A stretch of 64,000 bases of DNA from Davidsoniella eucalypti (Eukaryota; Ascomycota; Sordariomycetes; Microascales; Ceratocystidaceae). The notes beneath the pieces were generated by a model, which saw nothing but the letters and a program-made list of their open reading frames with translations, was not told the DNA's origin and did not search any database. Both the position numbers and the translations under genes were made by a program. The first letter of the stretch is position 1, and each line of letters starts with the position of its first letter. Where the stretch lies: contig RMBW01000053.1 of assembly GCA_004009845.1 (NCBI GenBank), positions 62,001-126,000 on the forward strand, written 5' to 3'. Positions 39,167-51,182 of the stretch are shown piece by piece.

Positions 39167-42100
39167 ATACTTACCAGAGTGATAAGATAAATATATGGAA
39201 TAGAACCAACAAGATGTAGTATAGAACAGAGAGTAACGAAGGTTGTCTCAAAAGTAACAGAAGAGCTGTAATCAAAAGAATAGTTCGAGCTATAATCCTC
39301 AAGCCAAAAGACTTTCACTATAGATAATGGCGGAGTAAACAAGCTAGTATAGAATTTGGTGATGATGTTGAGGAAGAAAACGAAGAGTAGCATCAAGAGG
39401 AATAGAAGGTGTAATGTTATGATATTGTGATGCAAAACAAAACATCAAAATGGCAACAATGGTGCGAGGGAAACAGCACATTTTGTAGTTAAGGAAAGAA
39501 CAACAAGCAAGCGAGCAACTGCCTTCATCACGCTATTGCCGATACCTAGTAGGCCTACTATAACGCCACGATGGGGACAAGAACAGGAAGAACGGCAGGC
39601 CAAAGGAGGCAATGACAAAACGGCGTAGATACATGCACTATTCGGCAAGGGAAGGAGGGGGTGTGTAAGGAAGGACCCCTCATAGGATATCATATATCAG
39701 AACTAACATCGTGCTGTCAGAGTATATGACTGCGAAATGGAGAACGGGAAGACAAAGCTTGTTACATTGCTCCTTTGGTTCGCCGATTGATACTAGCTTC
39801 GTAGGATAGGACAAGCTCAAAGGTGAGGGGGTAGGGGCTTCTCGACGCCATAGCTCACCCCCCAAGCCAGAGGCATTTCATGGCATTTGAAGGCAGACGA
39901 AGGTAAAGGAAGGTGTGAGGGGAGGCCGAATAGAATCGAAGTATACGTTGAACGGATAGTTGAGGCTTGAAAGGTTGACGAGGACATATGAGTTGCAGAC
40001 TAGGACATGGCGTGGCATCACAATGATGGAAAGGAGCTTAGATCAACTTGTATTCCGTTGTCAGCTTTGGAATCAAGATGCAATGTAGTAGAAGCCTAAC
40101 ATGCCATTAGTACATAACTCGTTAAAAGTGTATTCTGAAGTATCAGTGTCATTGTCATTGCGATTATAGATGAAGTCAAGGAACAAAAAAAAGCGAGAAG
40201 TTTCCTCTTGGCCAATGCACCTCACCATTACTACTTGGGGTAGTTTTCTAGTCTTCTGGACTAAGCTCTGTGCTCGCAATCCCGAATACCTACGAACGCC
40301 GGAACAGGGCAGAATGCCTTGTATCAACTATAGTAACTATAATATCAATGAAATGAAGTAAACTAAGATTCAGACTTGGATAGCAACCTGTTCTGTTACG
40401 CCCACATGAATTTCGTGGCAGCCATGCCGGCCACTATCTGAAATATGGGAATCTTTGCTACTGTTCCTGCATCTACTGCCCATAAAATAAGACTGCATGC
40501 GGTCTTTTATACTTTATCAAAAATTAGGCGTTCTTTATGACTATCGATAGGTAGGCCTCCGTAAGATATGTGTCTATATGATCACTAAATATATTGTACA
40601 AACTTTATTCTAATTCAAGATCTATAGCAACGCCCAATAATAGCTAACTGCCTAGCTTAGAATAGGAAATGTCTACATCAATTGTGATTTGCTAGCGCTG
40701 AATGCTGTGCCGTAAAGTTTCTTCATAAAAATATCCATGAACTTTCAACAAGGCATTGTTTGTTCGCCCTCTACCAGAAAGGGATTGATCACATATCTGT
40801 ATAATAGAGAATTAGTTTGAGACTAACAAAGAAGTGAACCCCAAAACAGCCATCACTTCAGGCATAGACTGCATGTAGCTAGAGTTTATGGATGAAAAAA
40901 ACCGCCCACAGAACGTCAATGCCGGGGCCAAGTCACCGGGAGATCCTTTTATATCAAATGATTCTACCCTAGACAGTCTTAGATGGTCAAAGAATGATAT
41001 CCGCCTTGGGAAATTTTCCTGGCCCGACTTAAATATCCAATGCGACCTTAGCTCCATAACTAGCGATACGCTAGATATTGATATGTACAAGATTGTGAAT
41101 ATATTCATTATGGTGAGAAAATATCTTTTTTATCATATTCAGGGCCACTATCCTAGCTAAGATGTGAATCATAGACATATAGATATATCGCTTAGAATCT
41201 AGTGCTCTTATTAGGGTGTACTTGGACATATTTTGTCATTCAGTCCTATTGTGGCTCTTGTCTCTGAATTCTTCAGTAGCCCAGACGGTATCAGAATGAC
41301 AGGTTACAGAGCTGTTACAGTAAGGGACCACCCTACAAGGCATGTGTAAATACAATGCTTCAATATCAAAGCTGCTTCTAGAGCGTATAAATCACAGTTA
41401 GACATGTAGTTGCACAGATAGATGTTTTTTTGGCGGCCGTAGAGGCAAAATTATAGCGTCTATTGTCTAGAAAAGGGCGCAAGATAAAGTATTTACAATT
41501 CTTGAAGCTGTATACAGTTTCGTTAACTGAAAGTACTTTATTTTCTGCATATATGAAGTAGTCCACATGCTTGATAATCCGCTAATTTCTCGGCCCGCAT
41601 CTTGTTACAGTTCTTTAATTCAGAAAAGGAAATCGGGTTGCGAAATAGAGAAAATCTTCGTGATTTTACCACTCCACACAATCGTCTAATCTAGTCATCT
41701 CATTATCGATTTTTTATTACGGAAAGCCTGGGCCCAAGCGTCCCGAAAGCATATATTCGAAACATTTATTCGCCATGACCAACCAGAAGAGAAATCTATC
41801 ATCTTTACTCGTACCATGGTAGATCTAAAGAGTAGAATTGAATGCCTTCTCTCAATGATACTATGATTCTTTCGGATATAGGATAGACTTTCACTCGTCC
41901 CCAATATAGCTGGATTCAGCCGAGGCGGCCAATTAATCACCAACTACATCCTGTCCGAAAATAGAGTCTATAATACGAAGTCGCCCACCGCCGTGTTGAA
42001 TGAAACAGTCGAATCAGACCGAGCAAAGTAGGGCTTCCGCTCATAACAGGATCCACCCGAGACTCTGTGCCATGCAGCCAGTTCCTCTGAATCACTACCA

Positions 42101-43614
42101 CCGAGTCGTCTAAGGCTATGTATGGGCTGGCTGTAGACTGTATTATCTTTGTATAACATCTCGTGTTGGTCATAGCCACAAAATAGCTTCTCTTACTCAC
42201 TAAACGGCGTGTTGGGGAGGCTATACTCTAGGTAGCAGAGGCTCCAATACAATGCTCTAGAAGCTATGTCAAGGGTTTTGTAGCTGAATCAAGCCCACGT
42301 CAAAAGCCTTTCCCGAAAGAGGAGAAACACGGAGAAGTCCTGGGCAGCAACTTGGCTCGTGAACCGAAAATGAACAGAGCAGAGTTATCTTTCTGTCTAT
42401 CGTGGCGCTCTGTTTGTCCCAAATTGGAACTATGACAATGCCTCAGAAAAGCAGATTAATCACACGGACAGTTCAGCACACATGCAGCTCATGATTCTAG
42501 GCTTCCTTCCGCCGCACTAGCAGCCTTCCTTTGGGTACTGAGTTCTTGATGGAATTGAAGATTGCCATGAGATACATGTCTATATTCCATTTTGTGTTAG
42601 CCAAGCTACAATATTGCTGTCGTTCTATCTCTCTAGCTAGCTACCTTGTTCCCTGCTTTCTTTGAACAGTCGACCCCTCTCTCTCGGATCCTTGACCAGA
42701 TGGAAAAAACAATTCAATAATCTCAGCTTGATCAAATACTGCAGAAGGATTAATCATATGCTGAGGACCAGCTGAGGACAGTAACTTCTACAGAAGTATC
42801 TTTTGTCTCTCGTCGTAACCACATCATTTGGTTATGGAGGGTTGAGGGGCCATATTCCCGACTGTGACGAAACTTGCTTCTGGTTATCATCTAACCGTTT
42901 TCGGCTAAATTAAAGGCCAAAAGTTTGAGCATAGTTGCCGTCTTACTTCCAATATATTCTTTGGGTCTCGCTCAACCACCTATCGTCTCTCTTGAACCAT
43001 GGAAAAGAAGCCTCATTGTGTAGTAGTACAGCTTCAAATTCGTACATATTCCAACCAATAATTTCTCTACTGTAGGTTTGATAGTTTATCAGCAGCCAAA
43101 ACCACAATTACTAATCCTACTGTGTACGTTAATATGAGTGGTTAAGCGCTCATGAGAGCCTTTTTTCACTATGTATCTTCAACACCACAAGCGTGTCCAA
43201 GAGATACAGCAGCTATCAACGGCCGAAAGAAACATTTTGGTGCACAAAGCTCGGAATGCAGGAGTAGACCACCCCGTTAATTCCCCAAGCCACTCGACTG
43301 TTATAAAATGAAAAGAAAAAAATGCCGTGCATGTGCCAATTCCTGACCTTCGTAGTCCCGATAATCGTGTACTAGCGAGGGAAAATCTCCTTGCCAGCAG
43401 CGAGAGAAGGCTAAAATTAATAAAAATGGGAGTCGCCCGCCCCGAACAATACTAAATCAGACTCGGTCAAATGCTACATACTTGAGATAAGAGTGGCATC
43501 GGCTAAACTCTCTGATAAGAACGCAATTACGACAAAACATATGGAAATCTCATGACCACAGCTGAAATGAACAAGATTTGCTCAAATAGACACCAACCAC
43601 AAATGTTATGAGAC
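39167..43614. other. Gene-poor DNA upstream of the GMC gene
   Basis: The first few hundred bases are the 5' leader and promoter side of the minus-strand GMC gene and are pyrimidine-rich on that strand. Beyond that I recognise nothing. A 90-codon frame at 40888-41160 (+) has a plausible composition but overlaps a 98-codon frame on the other strand and matches no family. Confidence 0.5.
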
Positions 43615-44199
43615 TTGATTTGATTTGATCATATTTAACGTCTAAGATCATACGACGCCGGATTGGTTACCGGACAGATATTCAAAGTCCTCCGCTAGAC
43701 AGCCTCAATAGCTTCAAATACTATGAAAATCTTAGCTCTTACTTTAGCAGGCTCTAGTATATTACCTCATATATAACACACCATAACCGTCCCCATAGCG
43801 CAGCGGTTATACACCTAGCCGGCCTCGCATAAAATAGTTGGTTCAAGTCCGGCTGGGGCAAAAACTACTACCGAAGTCCACCCTATGCTTATGGTAGTGT
43901 GTCTACGAAATTCTGCAGAAGGTAGATGCCAAGTAGTAACCATACCGTTCTAAGGGAGGCTTTGAGGCAGGTTCCCGACGAGATGGATTTTCCCGGAAAG
44001 GATTGAAATGCGCAGGAATAGCATATAACGAAACTGTAACAAATGTTCTGTATCTCAGTGCCCTGTCACTGTTGAGAAGTAGGTTGTTCTTCACCTTGCA
44101 TTCTGTACTAGTATTAGTTCAGGGCTTTGTATCTTAGGATGTCGTGCTACATAGCTATTAAAGCTCCATTTCCGCCTTAATAAATATGAATTAAAAATT
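43615..44199 (+). mobile_element. tRNA-related SINE joined to a composite repeat head (copy B)
   Basis: The start (43615-43715) matches the head of copies A and C (TTTGATTTGAT, ATATTTAACGTCT, GACGCCGGATTGG). The SINE proper seems to begin near 43789 with GTCCCCATAGCGCAGCGG, containing an A-box-like TAGCGCAGCGG (43796-43806). A B-box GGTTCAAGTCC follows at 43840-43850 and then CTGGGGCA. These are polymerase III promoter elements of a tRNA-like head. The roughly 340-bp body matches 12070-12449 and ends CCTTAATAAA with a short A-rich tail. There is no coding capacity. Movement would rely on a LINE reverse transcriptase not present in the window. Confidence 0.75.
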
Positions 44200-46998
44200 A
44201 ACCAGATACAAGATATTGGACCAGGGTTTGTATTCTTCACCTACCCATACAAATATCATCTTATCTAGAAAATCAGCATGTGTTTGCTAAAACCAACTCA
44301 ACACTAAAATCTCTAGTCAGTCGACCCCAGGAAGCTCATTCTTCGCAATCCTTCACTCTCTTAGCCCGAAAGTAGATGTTGTCTTTCCCCTTCAGGCTAC
44401 TTAGACTGCAAATCACACCAAAGCAATATAGGCTCAATTACTATCATCACGACGAAGGATTCATTGTCCTCTCTTCCTTTCAATGACAACTTACTCTCCA
44501 CACCTTGACATTTCACTAGAAAGCTCGACAATATCCTTGTTTACCATAGTGAAGGGCTACTAATGTCACGGCCGAATTGACGTTACAGTCCAGGACGGGA
44601 TACCGAAGTGAGGAAATCTACGGTTCATATGGCTTCATTTTTTCCAATAGTTAATCCTTTGATAACAATTTTGGTTGTGATAATCTTATTGCTGTATCTT
44701 AAAGTATCATTTTGTTTATCATTTTACGCCTTTATGTGATAAATAAATAAATACTTCAACATACAAAGTAAAGCTTTCCTAGTTATAAACTTGATTGTGG
44801 TAGGGTCTGATAGGGTTAAAGCCATGTAGCTATGCTCGATATCAATATGTAATACCAGCAGCTACTGTCCAATGACAACATGCTTGCAACTATGTTAGCG
44901 TCACTGAATCTTTGTACAAATCATGGACTAGCCGGATACAGTAGTCAAATATATGCTTCCCGACTAATACAATAGGAAGTTGTATCCACGCATGTCACTC
45001 AAAGCTGTTGTGATTATAGAGCTATCCCATTAAGCAATTTACGACTTCGATTGGCCTCCTCTATTTTGTACTTGTATAGATGCCAGACTCCTTTGTTTCA
45101 GACGTCGAACCGAAGGGCGTACAGGTGGAAACAAGTGATAAGACTGGACTTCTATTAGCAACCTCGTGTTGTAAGAGTGCCAGTTTAAAGAGGGCGCTTA
45201 TGATAAAAACTCTGAATCCACTTGTGCTATCATGAATATAGTAATTAATGAGTCAGTCTTGCATGTACATAGCATGATCTGCCTTGTGATCCATTGTATA
45301 AAGCCTGTGCTTATTTGACTGGTTAACTAATTCATATATCTCCGAAGAATCCAATGGTGTAAGCATAGTTATCTAATACAAAAGCTATAATTGAATAGAA
45401 GTGATAAACGTTCATCTCGTTGCTTGTAATCGGAAATTTTATAGTACATGCTACTAATTTCATAAGACTCAGATGGCTTGATTATGACTAACAAGGCCCC
45501 CTTCGTGACATCACTTGTTGTTTTCTAGATGTGCTTTGCTGATAACTTGATGTTTCTAGTGAGTCGGACATATAAAAAGTTCCTTACTTGAAAGAGTGAA
45601 ATCTAAACCTAGAATACAAGTAGGGCTGATTAAACTGCGGCTGTATCATGGCATGCTGTGCGATGTTGCATAAAAACGAAAAAAAAAGGTCACGCATATC
45701 GCGTTTGTTTTCTAGTGGTTGCCCGCCGACCTTATACACAATTATACTAGTCAGACAGGATACAGCATGTCCGCTAATAAAAACGGTAAAGAAGGTTTCG
45801 ATACAACAGTGAGTGGACCGGTGTAGGCTTATCTCAGAGTCTACTGCAACCATGTGACCAAAAAAATCAATATAAAGATGCCACAAGTGTCAAATCACGC
45901 ATTCAATGAAAGCGAAGTTAGTGATCTACGTATAATCTAGTAGGATGTAGTGTTTTCTTCGTCAGATTCATCATTTTTGACCACGAAAGGGTTGATGAAC
46001 GTAACCACATGTGTCCGGACTAAACTTCCGGAATACCTATATGAACGGAATATCAATCATCCAGCGGCTAACAGCGTGGAGTCAAATGCTATATTGAATG
46101 CTATTGGCCTTCCAAAGTGGGATGTCTTACAAGATCACCATCTACTCCTTTGCTAACGCTCCATCACAATGTTCTCGCATACATATATTGGTTCCTAGGT
46201 TGCATCATCAGTCGTGCAACAGAAGTACAGATAGGAATGTGGTATTTGTCATGCTATAAGTCTCCAGAAGTGTAAGTTGTTAGTTACAGAGACGATAGAA
46301 ATATGAGTTTGCCATTTGGTGAAGCAGAGTTGATAATCACAGCAAGATTGTCATACTTTGCCACCATTAACAGACAATCTGTAGACTAGTGCTATTTACG
46401 ACATAGTATCGACTAGTGTTCTTAACTATTGTTGCGGAGTTGAGAGATAACGAACATCCAAGACGAGTAAATATGAGAAATGATTGTAGAATATGTAATA
46501 TGCTTTTGCATATCTTCAACTTATTGTTTTTTCATAGTGCTCAAGTAAACGAGATGTTCATACCAAGATATAGAAAGAGTACTCCTCTACCCCTAGCATA
46601 GTGGCTTGCGAGAATAAACTTGACACCTCTGAAGGCCTAACACCGTATCTAGATTATATCCACCGATCTAGAGTAATCATGAAGATACTCACTTAGTAGG
46701 CCTGTAAAGTACTCATCGTACTTTGATAGCTAGGTAGAAAGTAAGATTGCCAAAGTACGCAGCAGCTGTCTACAAGCAGTGAAAACCATTCATGATACCA
46801 ACCATATGGTAGCTGCGATGAGGGGATAGAAGTATAGAATATTTAAGATTCAGCCACATCTGAAAATCTGTGAAGAGAGTGATTGATGTCAAATAGACAT
46901 CAAAACTCAATTTTGGATAAGCGAGTTGAAGCTGAGATTGCCATCATCGATGGCAAATTATCGCCCTAAACTAGACAAAGTACATTATTGACTGTCAC
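44200..46998. other. Gene-poor DNA, nothing recognised
   Basis: Short frames only (for example 45584-45886 minus and 45950-46156 plus), none with a recognisable domain. AT-rich throughout, with no repeat copies visible to me. Confidence 0.5.
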
Positions 46999-47066
46999 TT
47001 TTTTTTAATACATTTTTTAATACATTTTTTAATTCATTAATCTTATGGAGCTATAGAGCTATGGAG
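46999..47066 (-). repeat. Retroposon-tail-like fragment with a 13-bp tandem tail
   Basis: Read on the minus strand: CATAGCTCTATAGCTCCATA, then GAATTAAAAAATGTATT repeated in an A-rich tail (units of about 13 bp, ATTAAAAAATGT-like). It matches 21015-21058 on the opposite strand and the 3' ends of the SINE copies. The repeated A-rich tail is what some non-LTR retroposons leave behind. Confidence 0.55.
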
Positions 47067-47603
47067 ATGTTGACTGACACTTACTATTGTCTGAATTCCC
47101 AATGTTATGACTGTGATATCGGTAAATCACACAGATTTGGCTCATGGTTATGTTTAATGTTTTACGATTTACAGCTAGCATGTTGCTAGCTCAAATCCCA
47201 GTCTCAGCTAACATCCCCCTAGCATCATCATTGTCCGAAACAAGATATATTAGCTGAAACTTTTACGCTAAGCTAAATATATATTATAGACGACATGTTA
47301 AATGTGAAGGGTTCTAGCATTGACGTAGTGAATGATTGATCTTTACTCTTATGAGTATACAATAGTAGCTGAAGTGATTATTTTTATCAACTGAGAAAAG
47401 AAACCTTTCTGATGAAGAGACCGAAAACAGGTTGGGTTATCCAAACATGATATAGATTAGGAGGAAATTAGTAAAATATGGTTCTTCTGGCTACCAGCCT
47501 TACCCTGCAATATATCTACATATGATCCCGGCCTTACACAACAGTCGCCGATTTGTTAACTAGAAAGCCATCGCCGATTGTCGAAGAGATATAGCGATAT
47601 TAG
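47067..47603. other. Spacer, nothing recognised
   Basis: AT-rich DNA between the retroposon tail and the TIR element. No frame or repeat stands out. Confidence 0.5.
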
Positions 47604-48605
47604 CTATTTATACACCCCGTTTACACTTCAGATACGTCCCGTTGCCTAATTGTGATACCATCTTCACCGCCTTTTAACTTGTTTAACTTAAATAAAACAA
47701 TGGAATTGTGCATATGAATACAAGAAAGTAAGAAGCCAAATAGAGGACCACTTGATATGCTAATTATTGCAATTGATCATTTTGATCTAGAGTTTGAAGT
47801 GTACCACTACGCTCCCAAGTGCTCAACTCACGCCGAATCGATGGGGCAGTGTGGTGAGGACCTATGGAGCAGTTTGTTAGAAGAGGGCGGAAACACCACG
47901 GTTACTGGAATTACCTTGATTTCTCGGCCTACCCCTACTGTTTGTGATATATCTTGAATCTTAAATATCAAGAAAGGGGTCTTCTAAAGCGTCGTTTCGT
48001 TCCAACTATTGGTAGGAATCAATGTCCTCTTGTGTGATTATTCCCTTACATAGAATCTCCTGAGCACAAGGTATGCCAAGCTGTAATCGAAATCGACCGG
48101 TACAAGGCCGTTGCACATGTAATACACTTGTTGGTTGTCCTATCGGTTCTGAATGAACAATGAGTTGTTCTTGCCGAACAAGATGATCAATACAGCCCCA
48201 AGTCACCTGGCTATTCAGTTTTCCTGTCCATGAGGAAGGATTCAAGCTGTACCGTAATCTATCTTTTTTTCGTTGCCACTTCAATGACAAAACAGTCTTC
48301 CATGTCCTTCAAAACCCCTTCGATGGCCTGAAATACCTTATATAGACCACCGGTACTAAGAGCCAAATGGCATTTCAACTCTCGATGAGAAGGTGTAGGA
48401 ACTTACTAAATAAACTTTCGTTTTGATTGTGTTGTTGGTAGTTTAAAGTTGCAAGTGTGGAAGTTCAATTTGAGAGAGTTGACTAGAATTTATTGGAATG
48501 AAGATTCTAGTAATTTATAAAAGCAGGCAGAAATCAGGCGGTGAAGATGATGATGTCCCAAATAGGTAGCGGGACGTATCTGAAGTATAAACGGGGCGTA
48601 AATAG
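47604..48605 (-). mobile_element. 1-kb TIR element containing decayed MULE transposase sequence
   Basis: The ends are inverted repeats: CCCCGTTTACACTTCAGATA on the left (47615-47634) against CCCCGTTTATACTTCAGATA in reverse complement on the right (48577-48596). The symmetry runs about 75 bp inward, to CATCTTCACCGCC on both sides. A TA lies at each outer edge of the GC-rich block. The interior, on the minus strand, carries pieces of a Hop/MULE-type transposase C terminus in shifted frames with stops; they are listed separately. At 1 kb it cannot be autonomous. MULEs normally leave 8-10-bp target duplications; I found no clear one. Confidence 0.72.
47765..48385 (-). pseudogene. MULE (Mutator-like) transposase remnant
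   Basis: Minus-strand pieces in family order. A helical segment with STGGLYKVFQAIEGVL ends in a stop at 48259. A frame at 48006-48290 has the SWIM-like CTGRFRLQLGIPCAQEI. Then RGRPRNQG appears in another frame near 47911-47943. Finally a PSIRRELSTWE block lies near 47800-47850. Fungal Hop-like MULE transposases have a CTG...GLPCAH motif followed by a basic RGRP stretch; I recognise that order from memory and have run no search. The Q in place of the final His and several frame breaks show it is dead. The catalytic N-terminal part is missing. Confidence 0.6.
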
Positions 48606-48656
48606 TGTGACCCAAAATCAAATGATGATACGATATAGGCAAGATATTTATGTTGG

Positions 48657-48770
48657 CGATAAATTGTCACCACTTTCCTGAATTAGTCACCGCTTCCATC
48701 AGTTATCGCTTTCATGTAAGCTATCGTTTTCATGAACTACATAGTTACCTCTTTCATGAATCATACACTG
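48657..48770 (+). repeat. Degenerate ~20-bp tandem repeat
   Basis: About five imperfect units, each a variant of TCACCGCTTTCATGAA followed by a TA or TTA step (GTCACCACTTTCCTGAATTA, GTCACCGCTTCCATCAGTTA, TCGCTTTCATGTAAGCTA and so on). The array lies between the TIR element and the second MULE fragment. It may be a subterminal array of an older element. Confidence 0.5.
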
Positions 48771-48866
48771 CTTAGGTTTTAATTACAACCTATTGTTTTC
48801 CCCGTGACTCTTACTATAAAACTATATACAAATGGCGCACATAACGTTAACTGAACGAGCCTAGTC

Positions 48867-49079
48867 ATGAACAAGGCAATCACAGGGCCCGATGCTGTAC
48901 TCAAGAACAGAGGCAAGCCGTCTCATAACGACCCTTTTAACGAATCTAGTGTCTTCACCATCCAGTTGAGTTTGGTAAACACCTCCCATCACACTACACC
49001 ATCGATTCAACGGGAGTTAAGTGCTTGGGAGCACGGTAAATCACCGGATATACTGGACGAACACGACGAGCATTTTTGA
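48867..49079 (+). pseudogene. Second MULE transposase C-terminal fragment
   Basis: A 70-codon frame contains LKNRGKPSHND and then HHTTPSIQRELSAWEHG. The second block matches the PSIRRELSTWE remnant of the TIR element 1 kb away on the opposite strand, and NRGKP matches its RGRP. Nothing else of the transposase is visible around it. Two different but related MULE copies have thus decayed side by side in inverted orientation. Confidence 0.5.
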
Positions 49080-51182
49080 ATGCTTTGACAGCCGGCCGAC
49101 TGCTTGTCTTATTTTCCCAATATATTCGCTTATTCCTATCTATTACCTCGATGTAAATCGTGAAAACTTCGAAAACTTCATTACTTTTTTATATGTATGC
49201 AATTAAAAACCCGGCAGAAAAATGGTGTTGTCCAAAATAGGAAATAATTATCCGAAAAGCTCATGTGTAAATATCCGGTCTCATACGATAACCTCACAGC
49301 CCCATGCAACCTACATATCTCCAAGATCGTGAATGGCGTTGACCTCAAGTATTCAATTGGATGCTCTACAAGCACTACGCTCATAGTCGGTTAGAACAGA
49401 CTTCTTCATCTATGGAGTAAGTTATAGCTCAACATTGTATTGCTTCGTAAGTTTTATAGTTGATCGATTCAGCTATAGGCTAGGTTGGCCATGATGTTTA
49501 GTATATATACGATATACATACACGACGGAATCAAGATCACTATCCACCATGGGTACCAATCACTTGATATATTCTCAGGTAAATTAAAGCCTCTTTGCTA
49601 TACGCCAGTCCAACCGAATTTTCATAAATCTAACTTGATTTTAGACGAAGATCGATGAACATCGGCTTACTCTGAGTTCTGATAGATAATATATGTCGTT
49701 CTCTCATTGTTGGCCTCTGGATCCTTGCACCGCATTCAGGGGGTTGACGAGGTTCCGGTAGTACGATGTGATGCTATCACCATAATAATCTTGGGGAAAC
49801 AAAGGCAGATTTGATAGGAACTCTATTTAAATTTGATGGATAGAGAATTTCGCTCCTTCACTTGAATGTGTTTTTGGCAAATTTCCCTTAGTCATATCTG
49901 ACGGTAAGATAATTTAAATAGAATTACGTCCCTAAAGAAAAGTATGATTACTGTATCTATAACACATAACAAATTGGGCAGGAGATGTAAACAACACACA
50001 TTCGAAACTTAGTATTCAAGATGGCACGATGTGCTTATATCTTGAATCAGCTCACCCCATTTGATATTGAGTGGCCAATGAATTATTATAACTTTTACAC
50101 TCAATTGAATTCCAAATTGAAAAATGCTTATTTGGGGGCGTATTACATGCTGTGTTAGGATAATGAAGATACAAACTATTCATGATTCAAGATACACAAA
50201 AGTAGCTCAAAGCCGATGTGGTTTTGCGCATAGACGATATTGAGCGCAAATAACAAATTTCTTGATAAAAAGTCATGTTCAGACAAGATATAAAGCAAAG
50301 ACCGATTAGTAAAGTCGGCATTCAAGAGGCGTTTGTAGAAGTACGATATAAACTACGAATGTCAACATTTTCATACACTTTTTATAGCCTGTGATTGGGC
50401 GTCATGGCAACATACTACCATGACTACGGCATATCGAGTATATACTGATGAGCAATTATAGGCGTATTATCACTAATATGTTGCCCTAACACCGTGTGAT
50501 GAAAAATGGCACGTGTGATCAATGTGAGTCCGTATAAAAACTCAAGATCCGGACTATAATGGGCTAGGAAGGCGACGCCATAGCGCAACGTTTCTATTTC
50601 AGTACTTGCAACAGGTTTAGTTGTGACACTCAGAGCTAGGAGGGATGTACTTCAATATCATGAGCAGTATATCAGTGCATTGGGTTACGCTGTGTGGTTT
50701 CACAAATGGGATGGCTTCTCTCATTCGCTATAAATGCCAGCAGATTGGAACTGCTCGGAAAATTCCAAAAACGTGTTTGATCGATAGTTAGAGTAAAGGC
50801 TTCGATTATGACAACAGCCAGCAGGACTTCTTACGGTCCGTAATCACTCGCTTTAGTAAAGCACTGAGGGGTCACGATACCAACAGGGGTTCCTGTCTCG
50901 GTCGATTTTTGTGCAACCACCCATATTCTACCAACACGAAGCGACCCTTTATAAACTACGGAGATGGTGGTAGAATATAACAAATAGGCGCACTAGTTCG
51001 TCAAGATAGGCTGTGCAGATGCTTGTCCCGGAATAGCATGATGAGCTAAATATATACGGGGTTGGTTGTGTACAATAACTACCATAGTCGCCAGCATTAT
51101 ACGACAACGAACTGGGCACCGGATAGATATTGACTGTCTTGCCCTCCTTAAACTTGGATATGATATTTGTCTTGGCTCTTTT
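49080..51182. other. Gene-poor DNA, nothing recognised
   Basis: AT-rich, with only short unsupported frames. No repeat copy or RNA gene was seen until the composite repeats begin near 51183. Confidence 0.5.

Noticed and set aside
40888..41160. 90-codon plus-strand frame with ordinary composition
   Set aside because: No recognisable family, an equally long frame on the other strand, and no clear splice or start context. Possible but unsupported.
43789..43860. Functional tRNA gene at the SINE head
   Set aside because: A and B boxes are present, but the acceptor stem pairs only in part and no proper anticodon stem forms, so it is a tRNA-related promoter rather than a tRNA.
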